Source of the DNA: Gammaproteobacteria bacterium RIFOXYD12_FULL_61_37
Lineage (GTDB): Bacteria; Pseudomonadota; Gammaproteobacteria; Chromatiales; Chromatiaceae
Assembly: GCA_001801995.1 (NCBI GenBank)
Contig: MGZB01000044.1
Span: 30,770-94,769 of the forward strand
Length of the DNA: 64,000 nt
Reading direction: 5' to 3'
The translations under genes were made by a program, and so were the position numbers. This document shows positions 1 to 11,209 of the stretch, piece by piece (the first letter of the stretch is position 1; every line of letters begins with the position of its first letter). Under the pieces are notes generated by a model. It was not told where the DNA came from and did no database searches. It saw nothing but the letters and a program-made list of their open reading frames with translations.

Positions 1-362
1 TCTTTATCCCCGCTTGAACAAAGCGATAGAGATCGCTGGGCGTCGTGTGGCTCGGTATGTGGGAGAAGAGAATTTCCATGGGCTATGGGTTTTCGCAAGT
101 ATCTGGCAAGGTTGCCGTAACGGACATCCGGCACAATAGCTTGTAGGAATTTTCTGACGACTATATCGAAAAACATCACCTTTTCAAGCTAACTGACCGC
201 CGGACCGCCGGTTTCATTGATCCAGGGCGGGTGTTGGGGGTGTTCCCCTGGAAGCATCCTGCAACCGAAGAGCTATGGGTCCCTCAATCCCTTGCCATTT
301 GCGAAATCCGTTAAACTCGCAAGAAGTTCGTGCCACAGGCTCAACAAGGATGGATATCTCTG
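1..362. other. Leading stretch without a recognised gene
   Basis: No convincing complete gene lies before cas6. One + frame is open from the window edge to a stop at 137-139 and reads like protein, so it may be the tail of an upstream gene, but I do not recognise it. A weak promoter-like pair (TTGTAG at 141-146, TATATC at 162-167, 15-nt spacer) lies about 195 nt before cas6 and is the only candidate I see for the start of the long cas operon. Confidence 0.3.
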
Positions 363-1313
363 ATGCAAGCATCGCCCGTCTTACCCATCGGCCTTTACCG
401 CGCCCACTTTTCCGCCGGGGCTCCTCTGCGTTTCTCCGATTTTCCCGGCAACGCCTGGCGCGGCGCCCTGGGCCACGCCCTGAGATCGGCGGTCTGCGTC
501 ACGCGGCAAGCCCAGTGCCGCGACTGCCTGCTGTACCGATCCTGTCTCTATCCCTATTTCTGGGACACCCCGCCCCATGTGGGTGCCGAGAAGATGCGCC
601 ATTACGAGAACGCGCCCCATCCCTTCGTACTGGAGCCCGATGAAGAGGCACCCCATCGGCTCGATTTCACCCTGATCGGGCAGGCCAACCGCCACCTACC
701 GGTCTTTATCCATGCACTGAGCCAGGCCGCCGCCGGGCCGCGTGGTGTCTCCGGTAACAGGCTGGAATTGATTCGGGTGGAACAACGGATTTCGTTGAGA
801 ACGGATGATTGGCGGCACATCTTTAGCCCTGGCGAGGCCCTCGAAACCCTGCCGGCCCAGGTGCCTGAGCCGCAGCCTGTTCCTGCCCTCTGTACCCTGG
901 AAATAGAGACCCCACTGCGGGTCAAGCGTGAAGGCCGACACGTCGGTCCACGCGATTTTGTCTTTGCGGACCTGTTCGGCAACCTCCTGCGGCGGATCTC
1001 CATGCTGACCTACTTCCACACCGAAACGCCGCTGGAGACCGATTTCCGTGCCCTGATGGACAGCGCCCGGCAGGTAAGCGCTCGCTGCGAACTGCAATGG
1101 CGTGAGTATGGCCGTTACTCGAAGCGCCAGCAGGCCGCCATGCAACTGGGCGGCGTGACCGGGCGCATCCAGATCGATAGCACCGATCTAAGCCTCTTCT
1201 GGCCCTATCTCTGGCTGGGCCAGTTCACCCATGCTGGCAGTGGCGCCACCATGGGGCTGGGCCGGTATCGAATCCTTGCAAGCTTGCCGCAAATACAGTC
1301 CCCGCCGTCATGA
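363..1313 (+). CDS. cas6: CRISPR pre-crRNA processing endoribonuclease Cas6
   Basis: This 316-residue RAMP-fold protein is predicted to cut the CRISPR transcript within each repeat and leave the 8-nt handle on the crRNA. The C-terminal third carries the Cas6-type segment GGVTGRIQI followed by the glycine-rich loop GSGATMGLGRYRI. A CxxC-x4-C cysteine cluster (CRDCLLYRSC) near residue 55 is seen in many proteobacterial Cas6 proteins. An upstream in-frame GTG at 330 is possible, but ATG 363 lies 12 nt after AAGGA and gives a normal family N-terminus. It heads a co-directional cas operon, with the next gene 15 nt downstream. The catalytic histidine cannot be assigned with certainty by eye. Confidence 0.88.
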   Translation: MQASPVLPIGLYRAHFSAGAPLRFSDFPGNAWRGALGHALRSAVCVTRQAQCRDCLLYRSCLYPYFWDTPPHVGAEKMRHYENAPHPFVLEPDEEAPHRLDFTLIGQANRHLPVFIHALSQAAAGPRGVSGNRLELIRVEQRISLRTDDWRHIFSPGEALETLPAQVPEPQPVPALCTLEIETPLRVKREGRHVGPRDFVFADLFGNLLRRISMLTYFHTETPLETDFRALMDSARQVSARCELQWREYGRYSKRQQAAMQLGGVTGRIQIDSTDLSLFWPYLWLGQFTHAGSGATMGLGRYRILASLPQIQSPPS

Positions 1314-1328
1314 GCCAGGATAGCCGCC

Positions 1329-2447
1329 ATGAACCCCCCATCGACCCGCCGCATCCTCCTCGCCGTCACCGGCCTCACCCCCCAGGTAGTCACCGAGACC
1401 CTGTACGCCTTGGCGTGCCGGGGCGGGTCACCCTGGATACCGGATGAGATCCACCTCATCACCACCGCCACCGGCAAGGAAAACGCCCGGCTCAACCTGC
1501 TTCAGGGCGAGGGCTGGTTCCATCGGCTATGCCGGGATTACGGCCTGCCGCCCATCGCCTTCACGGCAGACCAGATCCAGGTCCTGAGCGACGCTCAGGG
1601 CCAGGAACTGGACGACATTCGCACCCCGGAACAGAACACCCAGGCCGCCGACTTCATCACCGAAAGGGTGCGCCGCCTCACCGCCGACCCGGCTACGGAG
1701 CTGCAAGTCTCCATCGCCGGGGGACGCAAGACCATGGGTTATTACCTGGGATACGCCCTCTCCCTTTACGGCCGCCCCCAGGACCGCCTCTCCCATGTGC
1801 TGGTCTCCGGTCCCTACGAGACCAACCGGGATTTCTACTACCCCACGCCCTACGACCACCCCATCCACAGCCGTCGCGGCGACCGGGAGATCACCCTGGA
1901 CGCCCGCAACGCGCGGGTCGATTTGGCCGACATCCCCTTTGTGCGCCTGCGCGAGGGGTTGCCGGGCGAATTGTTGAAGGGCGCGAGCAGCTTCTCCCAG
2001 ACCGTGGCCGCCGCCCAGTGCAAAGGGCGCACCCCGCAACTGGTCATAGACCCTGCTGCACGCACCGCCACCGCTGGCGGCGAACGGCTGAAACTGACGA
2101 ACCAGAACTTCGCCCTCCTGCTCTGGATGGCGCGCCGCCGTCTGGAGGGACGCGGCCCCCTCCATTGCAGCAAGGACGGCGCATCCGGCAGCGCCCGCGA
2201 ATTCCTGGACCTGTTCCGGGAACTTTCCAGCGGCTTTAGCGGTGAGTTCGAACGCGCCGAGGACGCCCTGAAAAACGGCATGGACAGCACCTGGTTCAGC
2301 CCCGCCAAGAACAGGCTGCACAAGGCCCTGATCCACGCCCTGGGTGAAAGTGGCGCCCAGCCCTACCAGATCCATCCGGTGGGCAACCGGCGCGAGGCCC
2401 TGTTCGGGCTGACCCTGGACCCCGGCCAGATTCACATTCGTGATTGA
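1329..2447 (+). CDS. CARF-domain CRISPR ring-nuclease-type protein, NE0113 family (TIGR02584)
   Basis: The N-terminal 200 residues are a CARF (Rossmann-like) domain with the family signature LLAVTGLTPQVVTETLYAL at residues 10-28 and SIAGGRKTMGYYLGYALSLY near residue 130. Family members are annotated as Csm6-like ring nucleases or cOA sensors of type III systems, so it probably binds or degrades the cyclic oligoadenylate made by Cas10. The last 170 residues form a second region. Its segment around LKLTNQNFALLLWMARRR resembles a winged-helix regulator fold, and I see no HEPN RxxxxH motif there. The gene overlaps the next start region by coding up to 2447, which suggests tight co-expression with the Card1-like gene. 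Sensor versus cOA-degrading enzyme is not decided by sequence alone. Confidence 0.82.
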   Translation: MNPPSTRRILLAVTGLTPQVVTETLYALACRGGSPWIPDEIHLITTATGKENARLNLLQGEGWFHRLCRDYGLPPIAFTADQIQVLSDAQGQELDDIRTPEQNTQAADFITERVRRLTADPATELQVSIAGGRKTMGYYLGYALSLYGRPQDRLSHVLVSGPYETNRDFYYPTPYDHPIHSRRGDREITLDARNARVDLADIPFVRLREGLPGELLKGASSFSQTVAAAQCKGRTPQLVIDPAARTATAGGERLKLTNQNFALLLWMARRRLEGRGPLHCSKDGASGSAREFLDLFRELSSGFSGEFERAEDALKNGMDSTWFSPAKNRLHKALIHALGESGAQPYQIHPVGNRREALFGLTLDPGQIHIRD

Positions 2448-2457
2448 GGATACCGAC

Positions 2458-3604
2458 ATGACCGACAACAGCCGAAACCGGGTCCATATCCTCTTGGTGT
2501 CCGACCAAGCGGCGGCGAACCTGCTGCCCGCCCTCGATCCTGAACTGAAACCCGCCGAGGCACTGCTGCTGGTATCCGGCAAGATGCGGCCCCGTGCCGA
2601 GGCGTTGGAAACCGTATTGCGCGAGGCGGGCGTAAAGCCCAGGTTGGTGGCATTGGAGAACGAACACGACTACGGCAGTCTCGAAAATACCCTGCTCGAA
2701 ATCGCCGCCGCCCGCGAGGGGCAAGAACTCATCCTCAACCTCACCGGCGGCACCAAGCTGATGGCACTGGCTGCCCAATCGGTCGCCCTGGCCTATGGTT
2801 GGCCCCAGTTTTACGTGGACGTGGATACGGACGAGGTCATCTGGCTCGGCAAAGACTCCCGCCGTCAGAGGCTCAACCAGCAGCTTCGCCTGCCTCACTA
2901 CCTACAGGGCTACGGCTTCAGGTTGGAGCAAGAAGTCGCGCGCCCCCAATTTTTCCCTCGGCATCAGGACCTGCTGCGTACCCTCATTACTCAGGTCGGC
3001 AGTCTGGAGAAACCCCTCGCCGAACTGAATTGGCTGGCTCAGGGAGCAGAAGACCGAAAACACCTGGAGACAACGCTGTCGCCACAGCAACAGGACAGCC
3101 GCGCACGCCTTGGAGGCCTTGCTGCGGGACTTCGCGGAGGCAGGTGTGCTTTCGGTGCTGGGCAACAAACTCAAATTCGCAAGCCAAGCCGACCTTGGCT
3201 TCGCCAAAGGCGGCTGGCTGGAACAGTATGTCTTTCGCACCCTCACGACCCTGTCCGAGGAACTGGGTCTGCGCGACAAGGCCTCCAACCTGACGGTGTT
3301 GGACCGGGAAGGCGTCAAGAACGAACTGGACGTGGCCTTCATGGCCCGGAATCGCCTGTTCGTCATCGAATGCAAGACCGCGCGCATGGACAAACCCGAA
3401 GCGCCCAAGGCCAACGACACCCTGTTCAAACTCGCCGAAATCTGCCGCCGCGTCGGTGGCCTGGGCACACGCGGCATGCTGGCCAGTTACCGCCCCTTGC
3501 GTGAACCGGAAAAGCGGCTGGCCGGTGCCCTTCGCATCGAACTGGTCTGCGGGGCCGAATTGGCCCGGTTGGACGAGAAAATCAGGGCCTGGGTGGAAAG
3601 ATAA
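2458..3604 (+). pseudogene. Card1/Can2-like CARF-PD-(D/E)xK nuclease (DUF1887), frameshifted
   Basis: Two adjoining frames together encode a protein of about 380 residues, close to the length of Treponema Card1. The first frame (ATG 2458, GAGGA 7 nt upstream) has a CARF domain with NLTGGTK at residues 94-100. The second (about 3100 to 3604) has an intact nuclease core, ELDVAFMARNRLFVIECKT, giving the D...ExK residues at codons 3329, 3368 and 3374. The junction lies near 3095-3110, where a +1 shift joins the CARF-linker half to ALEALLRDFAEAG. Known family members are activated by cyclic tetra-adenylate and nick or degrade DNA/RNA. Either one inserted base disables the gene, or the sequence has an error, or frameshifting is programmed. 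I cannot tell which. Confidence 0.8.
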
Positions 3605-3685
3605 GCCAAGTGCTTCGGCAAGCTTGCCGCAAAATGAATACGTTTGAAGTCAAGGCAGAATAGGCAAAACCTCTGGGAGAGAACC

Positions 3686-4765
3686 ATGAAGCTGCTCAAA
3701 TACACCGTTGAATTCAACACCCCAGCTTTTCTGGGCAACGCCGAGCAGAAAGCGCAGTGGCGCACGCCACCGTTCAAGGCCCTGCTGCGGCAGTGGTGGC
3801 GGGTAGCTTATGCCGAAGACCACCGTTATCCGCAAAGCACCGTCGCCATGCGCCGGGAGGAAGGGATGTTGTTTGGTCATGCCTGGCTGGAAAGTGACTG
3901 CGATGAGCAGGGGCGGGCGGTGGCCGCGCGCAAGAGCGCGGTGCGGATTCGGCTCGACAAGTGGGGGGTCGGCACGCTACGGGCTTGGCAACCCTTGCCA
4001 ACCGTGTCTCATCCTGATGTGAAGTTTCCGGTCGGTAGCGATCTTTACCTGGGATATGGGCCGCTTACGCTGCCGCATGGCAGCAAACAACCCCAACTCA
4101 AGAACAATGCCGCGATTCAAGTCGGCGAGACAGCGACGCTTGCCATCGCTGTGCCCGACGAGCAAGCACCACACATCGAACGCGCGCTTTGGCTCATGGA
4201 TCGCTACGCCACGGCCGGCGGGAGAAGCCGCAATGGCTGGGGCTCGTTCGCTTTGCTCCCTCTCCCGCCGGGAGAGGGCCGGGGTGAGGGAACGCCGTTA
4301 GCTGGCACAACACCGCTTCGCCCCTGGCGCGATTGCCTGTCGCTCGACTGGCCGCACGCCATCGGACAGGACGACCACGGCACCCTGATCTGGCAAACTC
4401 GCCCGTTCGACGACTGGAAAGCGCTGATGCGGGAGTTGGCTGTCGTCAAGATCGGGATGCGCACGCAGTTCAAATTTCCCAATGAACAACCGCCGCACCC
4501 GCAACCCCTGGAACGGCATTGGCTGTCTTACCCCATCACGCGGCACAGCACCAAGGCCTGGAAAGGGACATTCCGCCTACCCAACAGCCTGCGTTTCAAG
4601 GTTCGCAAAACGCTAGAAGGCAAATTCGTCGGCGTGATCTTTCATGTGCCTTGCCTGCCGCCGCTTGATTTCAAGCCGGATCGTCGAGTCATCGAGTCCG
4701 TCTGGCAGCGCGTCCACACGTTTCTCGATGCGCCTGCCCAACAACTGACCCGCGCCCCGGCCTGA
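3686..4765 (+). CDS. cmr1: Type III-B RAMP protein Cmr1
   Basis: This 359-residue RAMP protein caps the 3' end of the Cmr effector complex and contacts the crRNA-target duplex. The start KYTVEFNTPAFLGNAEQKAQ followed by RTPPFKALLRQWWR is the usual Cmr1 N-terminus. The glycine-rich RAMP loop GGRSRNGWGSF lies near residue 180. Directly after that loop, codons from 4258-4290 are a palindromic REP-like sequence translated as LPPGEGRGEGTP, an in-frame insertion that does not belong to the family. ATG 3686 has GGGAGAG in front and is preferred over in-frame codons further upstream. The gene is followed 9 nt later by cas10. Confidence 0.9.
   Translation: MKLLKYTVEFNTPAFLGNAEQKAQWRTPPFKALLRQWWRVAYAEDHRYPQSTVAMRREEGMLFGHAWLESDCDEQGRAVAARKSAVRIRLDKWGVGTLRAWQPLPTVSHPDVKFPVGSDLYLGYGPLTLPHGSKQPQLKNNAAIQVGETATLAIAVPDEQAPHIERALWLMDRYATAGGRSRNGWGSFALLPLPPGEGRGEGTPLAGTTPLRPWRDCLSLDWPHAIGQDDHGTLIWQTRPFDDWKALMRELAVVKIGMRTQFKFPNEQPPHPQPLERHWLSYPITRHSTKAWKGTFRLPNSLRFKVRKTLEGKFVGVIFHVPCLPPLDFKPDRRVIESVWQRVHTFLDAPAQQLTRAPA
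4258..4290. repeat. REP-like palindrome inside cmr1
   Basis: CCCTCTCCC, a 3-nt loop and GGGAGAGGG form a perfect 9-bp hairpin at 4258-4278, followed by CCGGGGTGAGGG. It lies in frame within cmr1 just after its RAMP glycine loop. Related GC-rich palindromes occur inside hsdS (19366-19408), inside the TPP-enzyme gene (39727-39764) and between genes at 36391-36430. Confidence 0.7.
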
Positions 4766-4774
4766 GAGGAAAGC

Positions 4775-7700
4775 ATGAACAACGATCTCATCTGGCAAAC
4801 CAAACTCGCCGCCCGCGTTCACGACCCGGCGGAAAAAGCCTTGGTGCTGCTGCGCGACCCGGCGGGGCACGAAGGCGGAAGTATTGTCGGTATCGGCAAA
4901 GCGCTCGGTTTCGAGACGAATATGGTTCGCCGCCGTGATGGCACACAAGTCGAAAAACTCAATTTGCCACCCAGCATGGAACATATCGTCGAGCGGGCCG
5001 ACTGGTGGGTGGCGGCGGCGGACCGGCCGAAGTGGCCCATGCAGGAAATCACTGTCACCACCAAGAAAGGCGAACAGAAAACCTTTGGGGTTGCCCCCTG
5101 GGCGCAGGTGCACTGGACGAACAAGCCGGTGCTTATCCACCCGCTGACCGGCGACCAGCTCGTCTTGGGCAAACACGGCGACCTGGGCGACACTGAGTTG
5201 GACGACATCAAGCAACGCAGTTTCGAGCACTTCTCGCGTCTCGTCATAGGTCGGGCCGTGCCCGATATGGCAGCCACGGGCCGCCCTATGGAGTCCGACT
5301 ATTTACGCACCCTCCTGGCCTACTGGCGCTTCGGCCCGGAACTGATCGAGGAAGAAGACAACGGCAAGCTCGGCGCGCTTTGGGGCGTACTGCCCGCCGA
5401 TACCCGCGTGCCGGATCACTCGATTTGGGATCACCTCGACCTCACCTCCGCCTTCGCGGGCGCGTTTGCCGCCGATCCGGATGGCGATGCCGCGCTGCTG
5501 GCGCTGTCCATCGGCCCGGTGCAGGGTTTCATTGCCAGCGCACGCACCACGTCCGACCTCTGGGCCGGTTCGCATCTGCTCTCGCGCCTGGCCTGGGAAG
5601 CGATGAAACCGGTGTGCGAAGCCCTGGGGCCGGACGCCATCCTGTTCCCGCGTCTGCGCGGCGTGCCGCAAGTGGACTTGTGGCTGCGCGGCGAGATGAA
5701 TCTGCCCGACGAATTGTTCAAGGACTGCGAATGGGCGAAGCGCGGCACCGACGCCAATCCGCTGTTCTCGGCGGCCTTGCCCAACCGATTCGTGGCGGTC
5801 GTTCCCGCCAGTCGGGCCAAGGCGCTGGCCGAAGAGGTGTCGCGCAAGGTGCGCAAATGGTTGCAGGATCAGGGCCAGGGGGTGGTTGACCGCTTGCTTG
5901 AAACTGCCGGGCTGGCGAATGAAAGCGTTCAACACGCCCACCGCCAGATGCGGGAGCAGCTCGAAGGTTTCCCGGAAGTGCATTGGGCGGCTGTGCCGTT
6001 TTCACTGATCCACACACGCAACAAAGCCAAACAGACTGACCTCGATGTGAGCCTGCTTTCCTCAGCCATGGCGCCGTTCTTCGGCGTGGAAGCGGGTCAG
6101 CCCTGCGGCTTTCTAGCGCAACCCGCTTGGCAGGCGCTACAGAAGGAAATCGATTGGGGTGATGGCACGGTCTTTTTCGCCCCCAACCCCGGCGTGCTTT
6201 ACCCGGCGGTGTACGACCTGGCGGAACGGGTGCTGGCGGCGGCAAAAAGTACGCGCGCTTTCGACCAGACTGAACAAAAAGGCTGGCGTTGCTCGCTGAC
6301 CGGCGAGGCCGAATGGCTGACCACCGACCCGGCGCAATTGCTGAAGTCCTATCGCCAGCAGACCGATACCCTGTGGGTGAAGGTGGCAGCGAAAAAACCC
6401 GCTTGGGCGAAGAAGGGCGAGCATCTAAGCGCATTGCCCGCCATCAAGCGCCTGTGGCCAACTCTGTTCGCGGAAGAAGTGGGCTTGGCATTGGCGGCTG
6501 GCGAACGCGGTGAGCAGGAAACCATCGGTCGCTTTGTGGTCTCCACCCACACCATGGCGTTGGCGCATCAACTAGACCAATGGCTGGCGCGTGGTGGACT
6601 GACCAGCGCAGGCTTCAAGCAAGCCATTGGCCACGCCGATCCGGTGGCCTTGCCACGCCGATTGATGTCTAAACATGCCCGGAACCCAGTCCTGGTCGAT
6701 GCCAAACGCATCCCCGGCTTGCTGGAAGCCGCGCGCGATGCCGACGACGACGCGGCGCTGGAACAGGCGCAGCGACTGGTGCGGCAAACGCTGGCGCAAG
6801 GCACGGACAAGGGCGAGGAAATCAAGCTCGAAACCTATTACGCGCTCCTCATGATGGACGGCGACCGCATGGGCGCCTGGCTTTCCGGTGGCGACGACTA
6901 CGCCATTCCGTACCGCAAGAGCTTCCACCCGCAAGTGCAAGACGGCTTCGACAAACATGCCGCCAAGCAGAAGCTGATCCAGGCCTATGGCGCGCAAAAA
7001 CGGGCGCTTTCGCCCAACCGACATCTGGCCATTTCCGGCGCGCTCAACGACTTTTCGCTCAGCGTGGTGCGCCATGTGGTGGAAGAAGAACATCTTGGCC
7101 GGGTGATCTATGCCGGCGGCGACGATGTGCTCGCCATGTTGCCGGTGTCGGACTTGCTTTCATCCATGCAGCGTTTGCGGCTGGCCTATTCCGGGGACGA
7201 CCCAGCCCATGAAGGCGGGCGCGACCCGCGCGGCCTGACCCTGCAAAATGGCTTCGCCATGCTCAAAGGCAAGCTGATGCGGATGATGGGTACGAAAGCC
7301 ACGGCCAGTTGCGGCGCGGTCATCGCCCATCATCAAGCGCCTCTGGGGGCGGTGATGCGGGAACTACGCGAGGCGGAAAAGCGCGCCAAGAACGAGGGGG
7401 AGCGCGATGCTTTTTCCATCACCGTCATCAAGCGTTCCGGCGGTGCGCTCCGTCTTACGGAAAAATGGGGTGAACCGGTGATGCTGCTTGGCAACTTGCG
7501 GGATTTCCTCTCCGACAAAGCAACCTCGCGCCGCGCCGTCTATCACAGCCTGGAATGGATGACGGACCTGCCAGATCCCAAGGGCAAGCCGGAAATACTG
7601 GCTTCGTTACTTGGCTATCAGTTTGATCGTCAGATCAAACCGAAAGAAAAGGAACGGGTGCGTGAAGAACACAAGGTATCCGACCTGGCCCGTCGCCTTG

Positions 7701-7807
7701 CATCGCTCGCCGCAGCCCAACCCAAGGACAGCCTGAAGTGGCTGGAAAACTTCCTCACTGTGGCCGAGTTCCTGGCCCGTGAAACCCGCGCCGGAGAACA
7801 AGCATGA
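4775..7807 (+). CDS. cas10: Type III-B Cas10/Cmr2 with cyclase palm domain
   Basis: This 1010-residue protein is the large subunit of the Cmr complex and is predicted to make cyclic oligoadenylates from ATP upon target-RNA binding. The N-terminus KLAARVHDPAEKAL (H16-D17) is the Cmr2 remnant of the HD domain; I do not see a full HD nuclease set. The first palm motif MMDGDRMG is at 693-700, and the catalytic GGDD sits at 781-784 in VIYAGGDDVLAML. An intact GGDD means the several cOA-sensor genes in this locus have a plausible signal source. The start at 4775 has GAGAGGAAAGC in front, and the stop overlaps cmr3 by 4 nt. Confidence 0.95.
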   Translation: MNNDLIWQTKLAARVHDPAEKALVLLRDPAGHEGGSIVGIGKALGFETNMVRRRDGTQVEKLNLPPSMEHIVERADWWVAAADRPKWPMQEITVTTKKGEQKTFGVAPWAQVHWTNKPVLIHPLTGDQLVLGKHGDLGDTELDDIKQRSFEHFSRLVIGRAVPDMAATGRPMESDYLRTLLAYWRFGPELIEEEDNGKLGALWGVLPADTRVPDHSIWDHLDLTSAFAGAFAADPDGDAALLALSIGPVQGFIASARTTSDLWAGSHLLSRLAWEAMKPVCEALGPDAILFPRLRGVPQVDLWLRGEMNLPDELFKDCEWAKRGTDANPLFSAALPNRFVAVVPASRAKALAEEVSRKVRKWLQDQGQGVVDRLLETAGLANESVQHAHRQMREQLEGFPEVHWAAVPFSLIHTRNKAKQTDLDVSLLSSAMAPFFGVEAGQPCGFLAQPAWQALQKEIDWGDGTVFFAPNPGVLYPAVYDLAERVLAAAKSTRAFDQTEQKGWRCSLTGEAEWLTTDPAQLLKSYRQQTDTLWVKVAAKKPAWAKKGEHLSALPAIKRLWPTLFAEEVGLALAAGERGEQETIGRFVVSTHTMALAHQLDQWLARGGLTSAGFKQAIGHADPVALPRRLMSKHARNPVLVDAKRIPGLLEAARDADDDAALEQAQRLVRQTLAQGTDKGEEIKLETYYALLMMDGDRMGAWLSGGDDYAIPYRKSFHPQVQDGFDKHAAKQKLIQAYGAQKRALSPNRHLAISGALNDFSLSVVRHVVEEEHLGRVIYAGGDDVLAMLPVSDLLSSMQRLRLAYSGDDPAHEGGRDPRGLTLQNGFAMLKGKLMRMMGTKATASCGAVIAHHQAPLGAVMRELREAEKRAKNEGERDAFSITVIKRSGGALRLTEKWGEPVMLLGNLRDFLSDKATSRRAVYHSLEWMTDLPDPKGKPEILASLLGYQFDRQIKPKEKERVREEHKVSDLARRLASLAAAQPKDSLKWLENFLTVAEFLARETRAGEQA

Positions 7808-8934
7808 GCGCCATCGAATACCGTTTTCTGGAACCGCTGGATGTCCTGTTCCTGCGCGGCAACAAGTTGTTTGGCGACCCCGGCAGTTACGGCGAATCGC
7901 TGGTGCCGCCCTGGCCATCGGTAGCAGCGGGCGCCTTGCGTTCGCGCATGTTGGCCGACGACAGCGTGGATTTGGCTGCTTTTGCCGCCGGGCGAGTGGA
8001 GCATCCCTCGCTGGGCACGCCCGAAAATCCGGGTACATTCCAAGTCACAAGCTTCCAAATGGCCCGCTTGCTGGCCGATGGCCGGGTTGAGCCGCTGATC
8101 GCCCCGCCTGCTGATCTGATCATCAACGAGCAAGACAGCAAGGCCAACTCGGTGCGTACCCTCAATCCCTCTGCACCCGCCGCCGGTGTGCTGTCATCGT
8201 CGCCCTTGCCGAATCTGCCGGTGCTCGCCGAGGCCGAACGTGGAAAAGCGGCTTCCGGTTACTGGCTGACCGAGGCCGGTTGGCGCAAGTATCTGGCGGG
8301 TGTGTTGCCGTTGCCGGCCGATCTCGTCAAAAGCAATGAACTCTGGTCCATTGATCCCCGTGTCGGTGTGGGCCTGGATGCCGCCACCCGCCGCGCCGCT
8401 GACGGGAGGTTGTTCTCCGTGCAGGCGGTGGCGATGCAACCCGGCGTCGGTTTTCTGGTTGGCGTTGCAGGCGCCGTACCCCCAGCAAGCGGCATGGTCC
8501 GTCTGGGCGGCGACGGCCGGGCGGCGGCCATTCATGCCGCGGCGCCGAATGTGGCCGAACCCGACTACGCCGCCATCGTCCGTGCTGGACGTTGTCGTCT
8601 CGTTCTTGCCACACCGGGGATTTTTCCCGAGGGCTGGAAGCTGCCGGGTCTCGATGCCGAAGATCGCTTCCATCTGGGCGAAGTCAGCGGTCGTCTCGTT
8701 TGTGCCGCAGTACCGCGCGCTGAAGTCGTTTCCGGTTGGGATTTGGCCAAGTGGCAACCCAAACCCGCGCAACGCGCCGCGCCCGCCGGCAGCGTCTATT
8801 GGCTGGACGAACTCAACGCCACGCCCGAGGCGCTCCGCAAGCTTGCCGATGCAGGATTGTGGGGCAAAGGCGGCGAAGATGCGCAACGCCGGGCCGAAGG
8901 CTTCAACCGGTTCGGGTTGGCAGCTTGGAAATAA
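7804..8934 (+). CDS. cmr3: Type III-B RAMP protein Cmr3
   Basis: This 376-residue Cmr3 (Cas5-like RAMP) binds the 5' handle of the crRNA at the base of the Cmr complex next to Cas10. The N-terminus YRFLEPLDVLFLRGNKLFG and the nearby PPWPSVAAGALRS are characteristic. The start overlaps the cas10 stop by ATGA, indicating translational coupling. The normal partner cmr4 does not follow directly, because a RhuM-Fic gene is inserted 12 nt downstream. A GCAAGCTTGC palindrome occurs in its 3' part at 8837-8846. Confidence 0.93.
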   Translation: MSAIEYRFLEPLDVLFLRGNKLFGDPGSYGESLVPPWPSVAAGALRSRMLADDSVDLAAFAAGRVEHPSLGTPENPGTFQVTSFQMARLLADGRVEPLIAPPADLIINEQDSKANSVRTLNPSAPAAGVLSSSPLPNLPVLAEAERGKAASGYWLTEAGWRKYLAGVLPLPADLVKSNELWSIDPRVGVGLDAATRRAADGRLFSVQAVAMQPGVGFLVGVAGAVPPASGMVRLGGDGRAAAIHAAAPNVAEPDYAAIVRAGRCRLVLATPGIFPEGWKLPGLDAEDRFHLGEVSGRLVCAAVPRAEVVSGWDLAKWQPKPAQRAAPAGSVYWLDELNATPEALRKLADAGLWGKGGEDAQRRAEGFNRFGLAAWK

Positions 8935-8946
8935 AGGGAGAAGAAC

Positions 8947-11208
<2,262 letters not shown>

Positions 11209-11209
11209 C

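Noticed and set aside
2..139. Open frame running in from the left window edge
   Set aside because: It is protein-like but too short and not recognised. It is mentioned only in the leading-stretch entry and not called as a gene.
6887..6898. Second literal GGDD in Cas10 at residues 705-708
   Set aside because: It follows the first palm motif DGDRMG and is not in the strand-turn-strand setting of the cyclase site. The GGDD at 781-784 in YAGGDDVLAM is the catalytic one.
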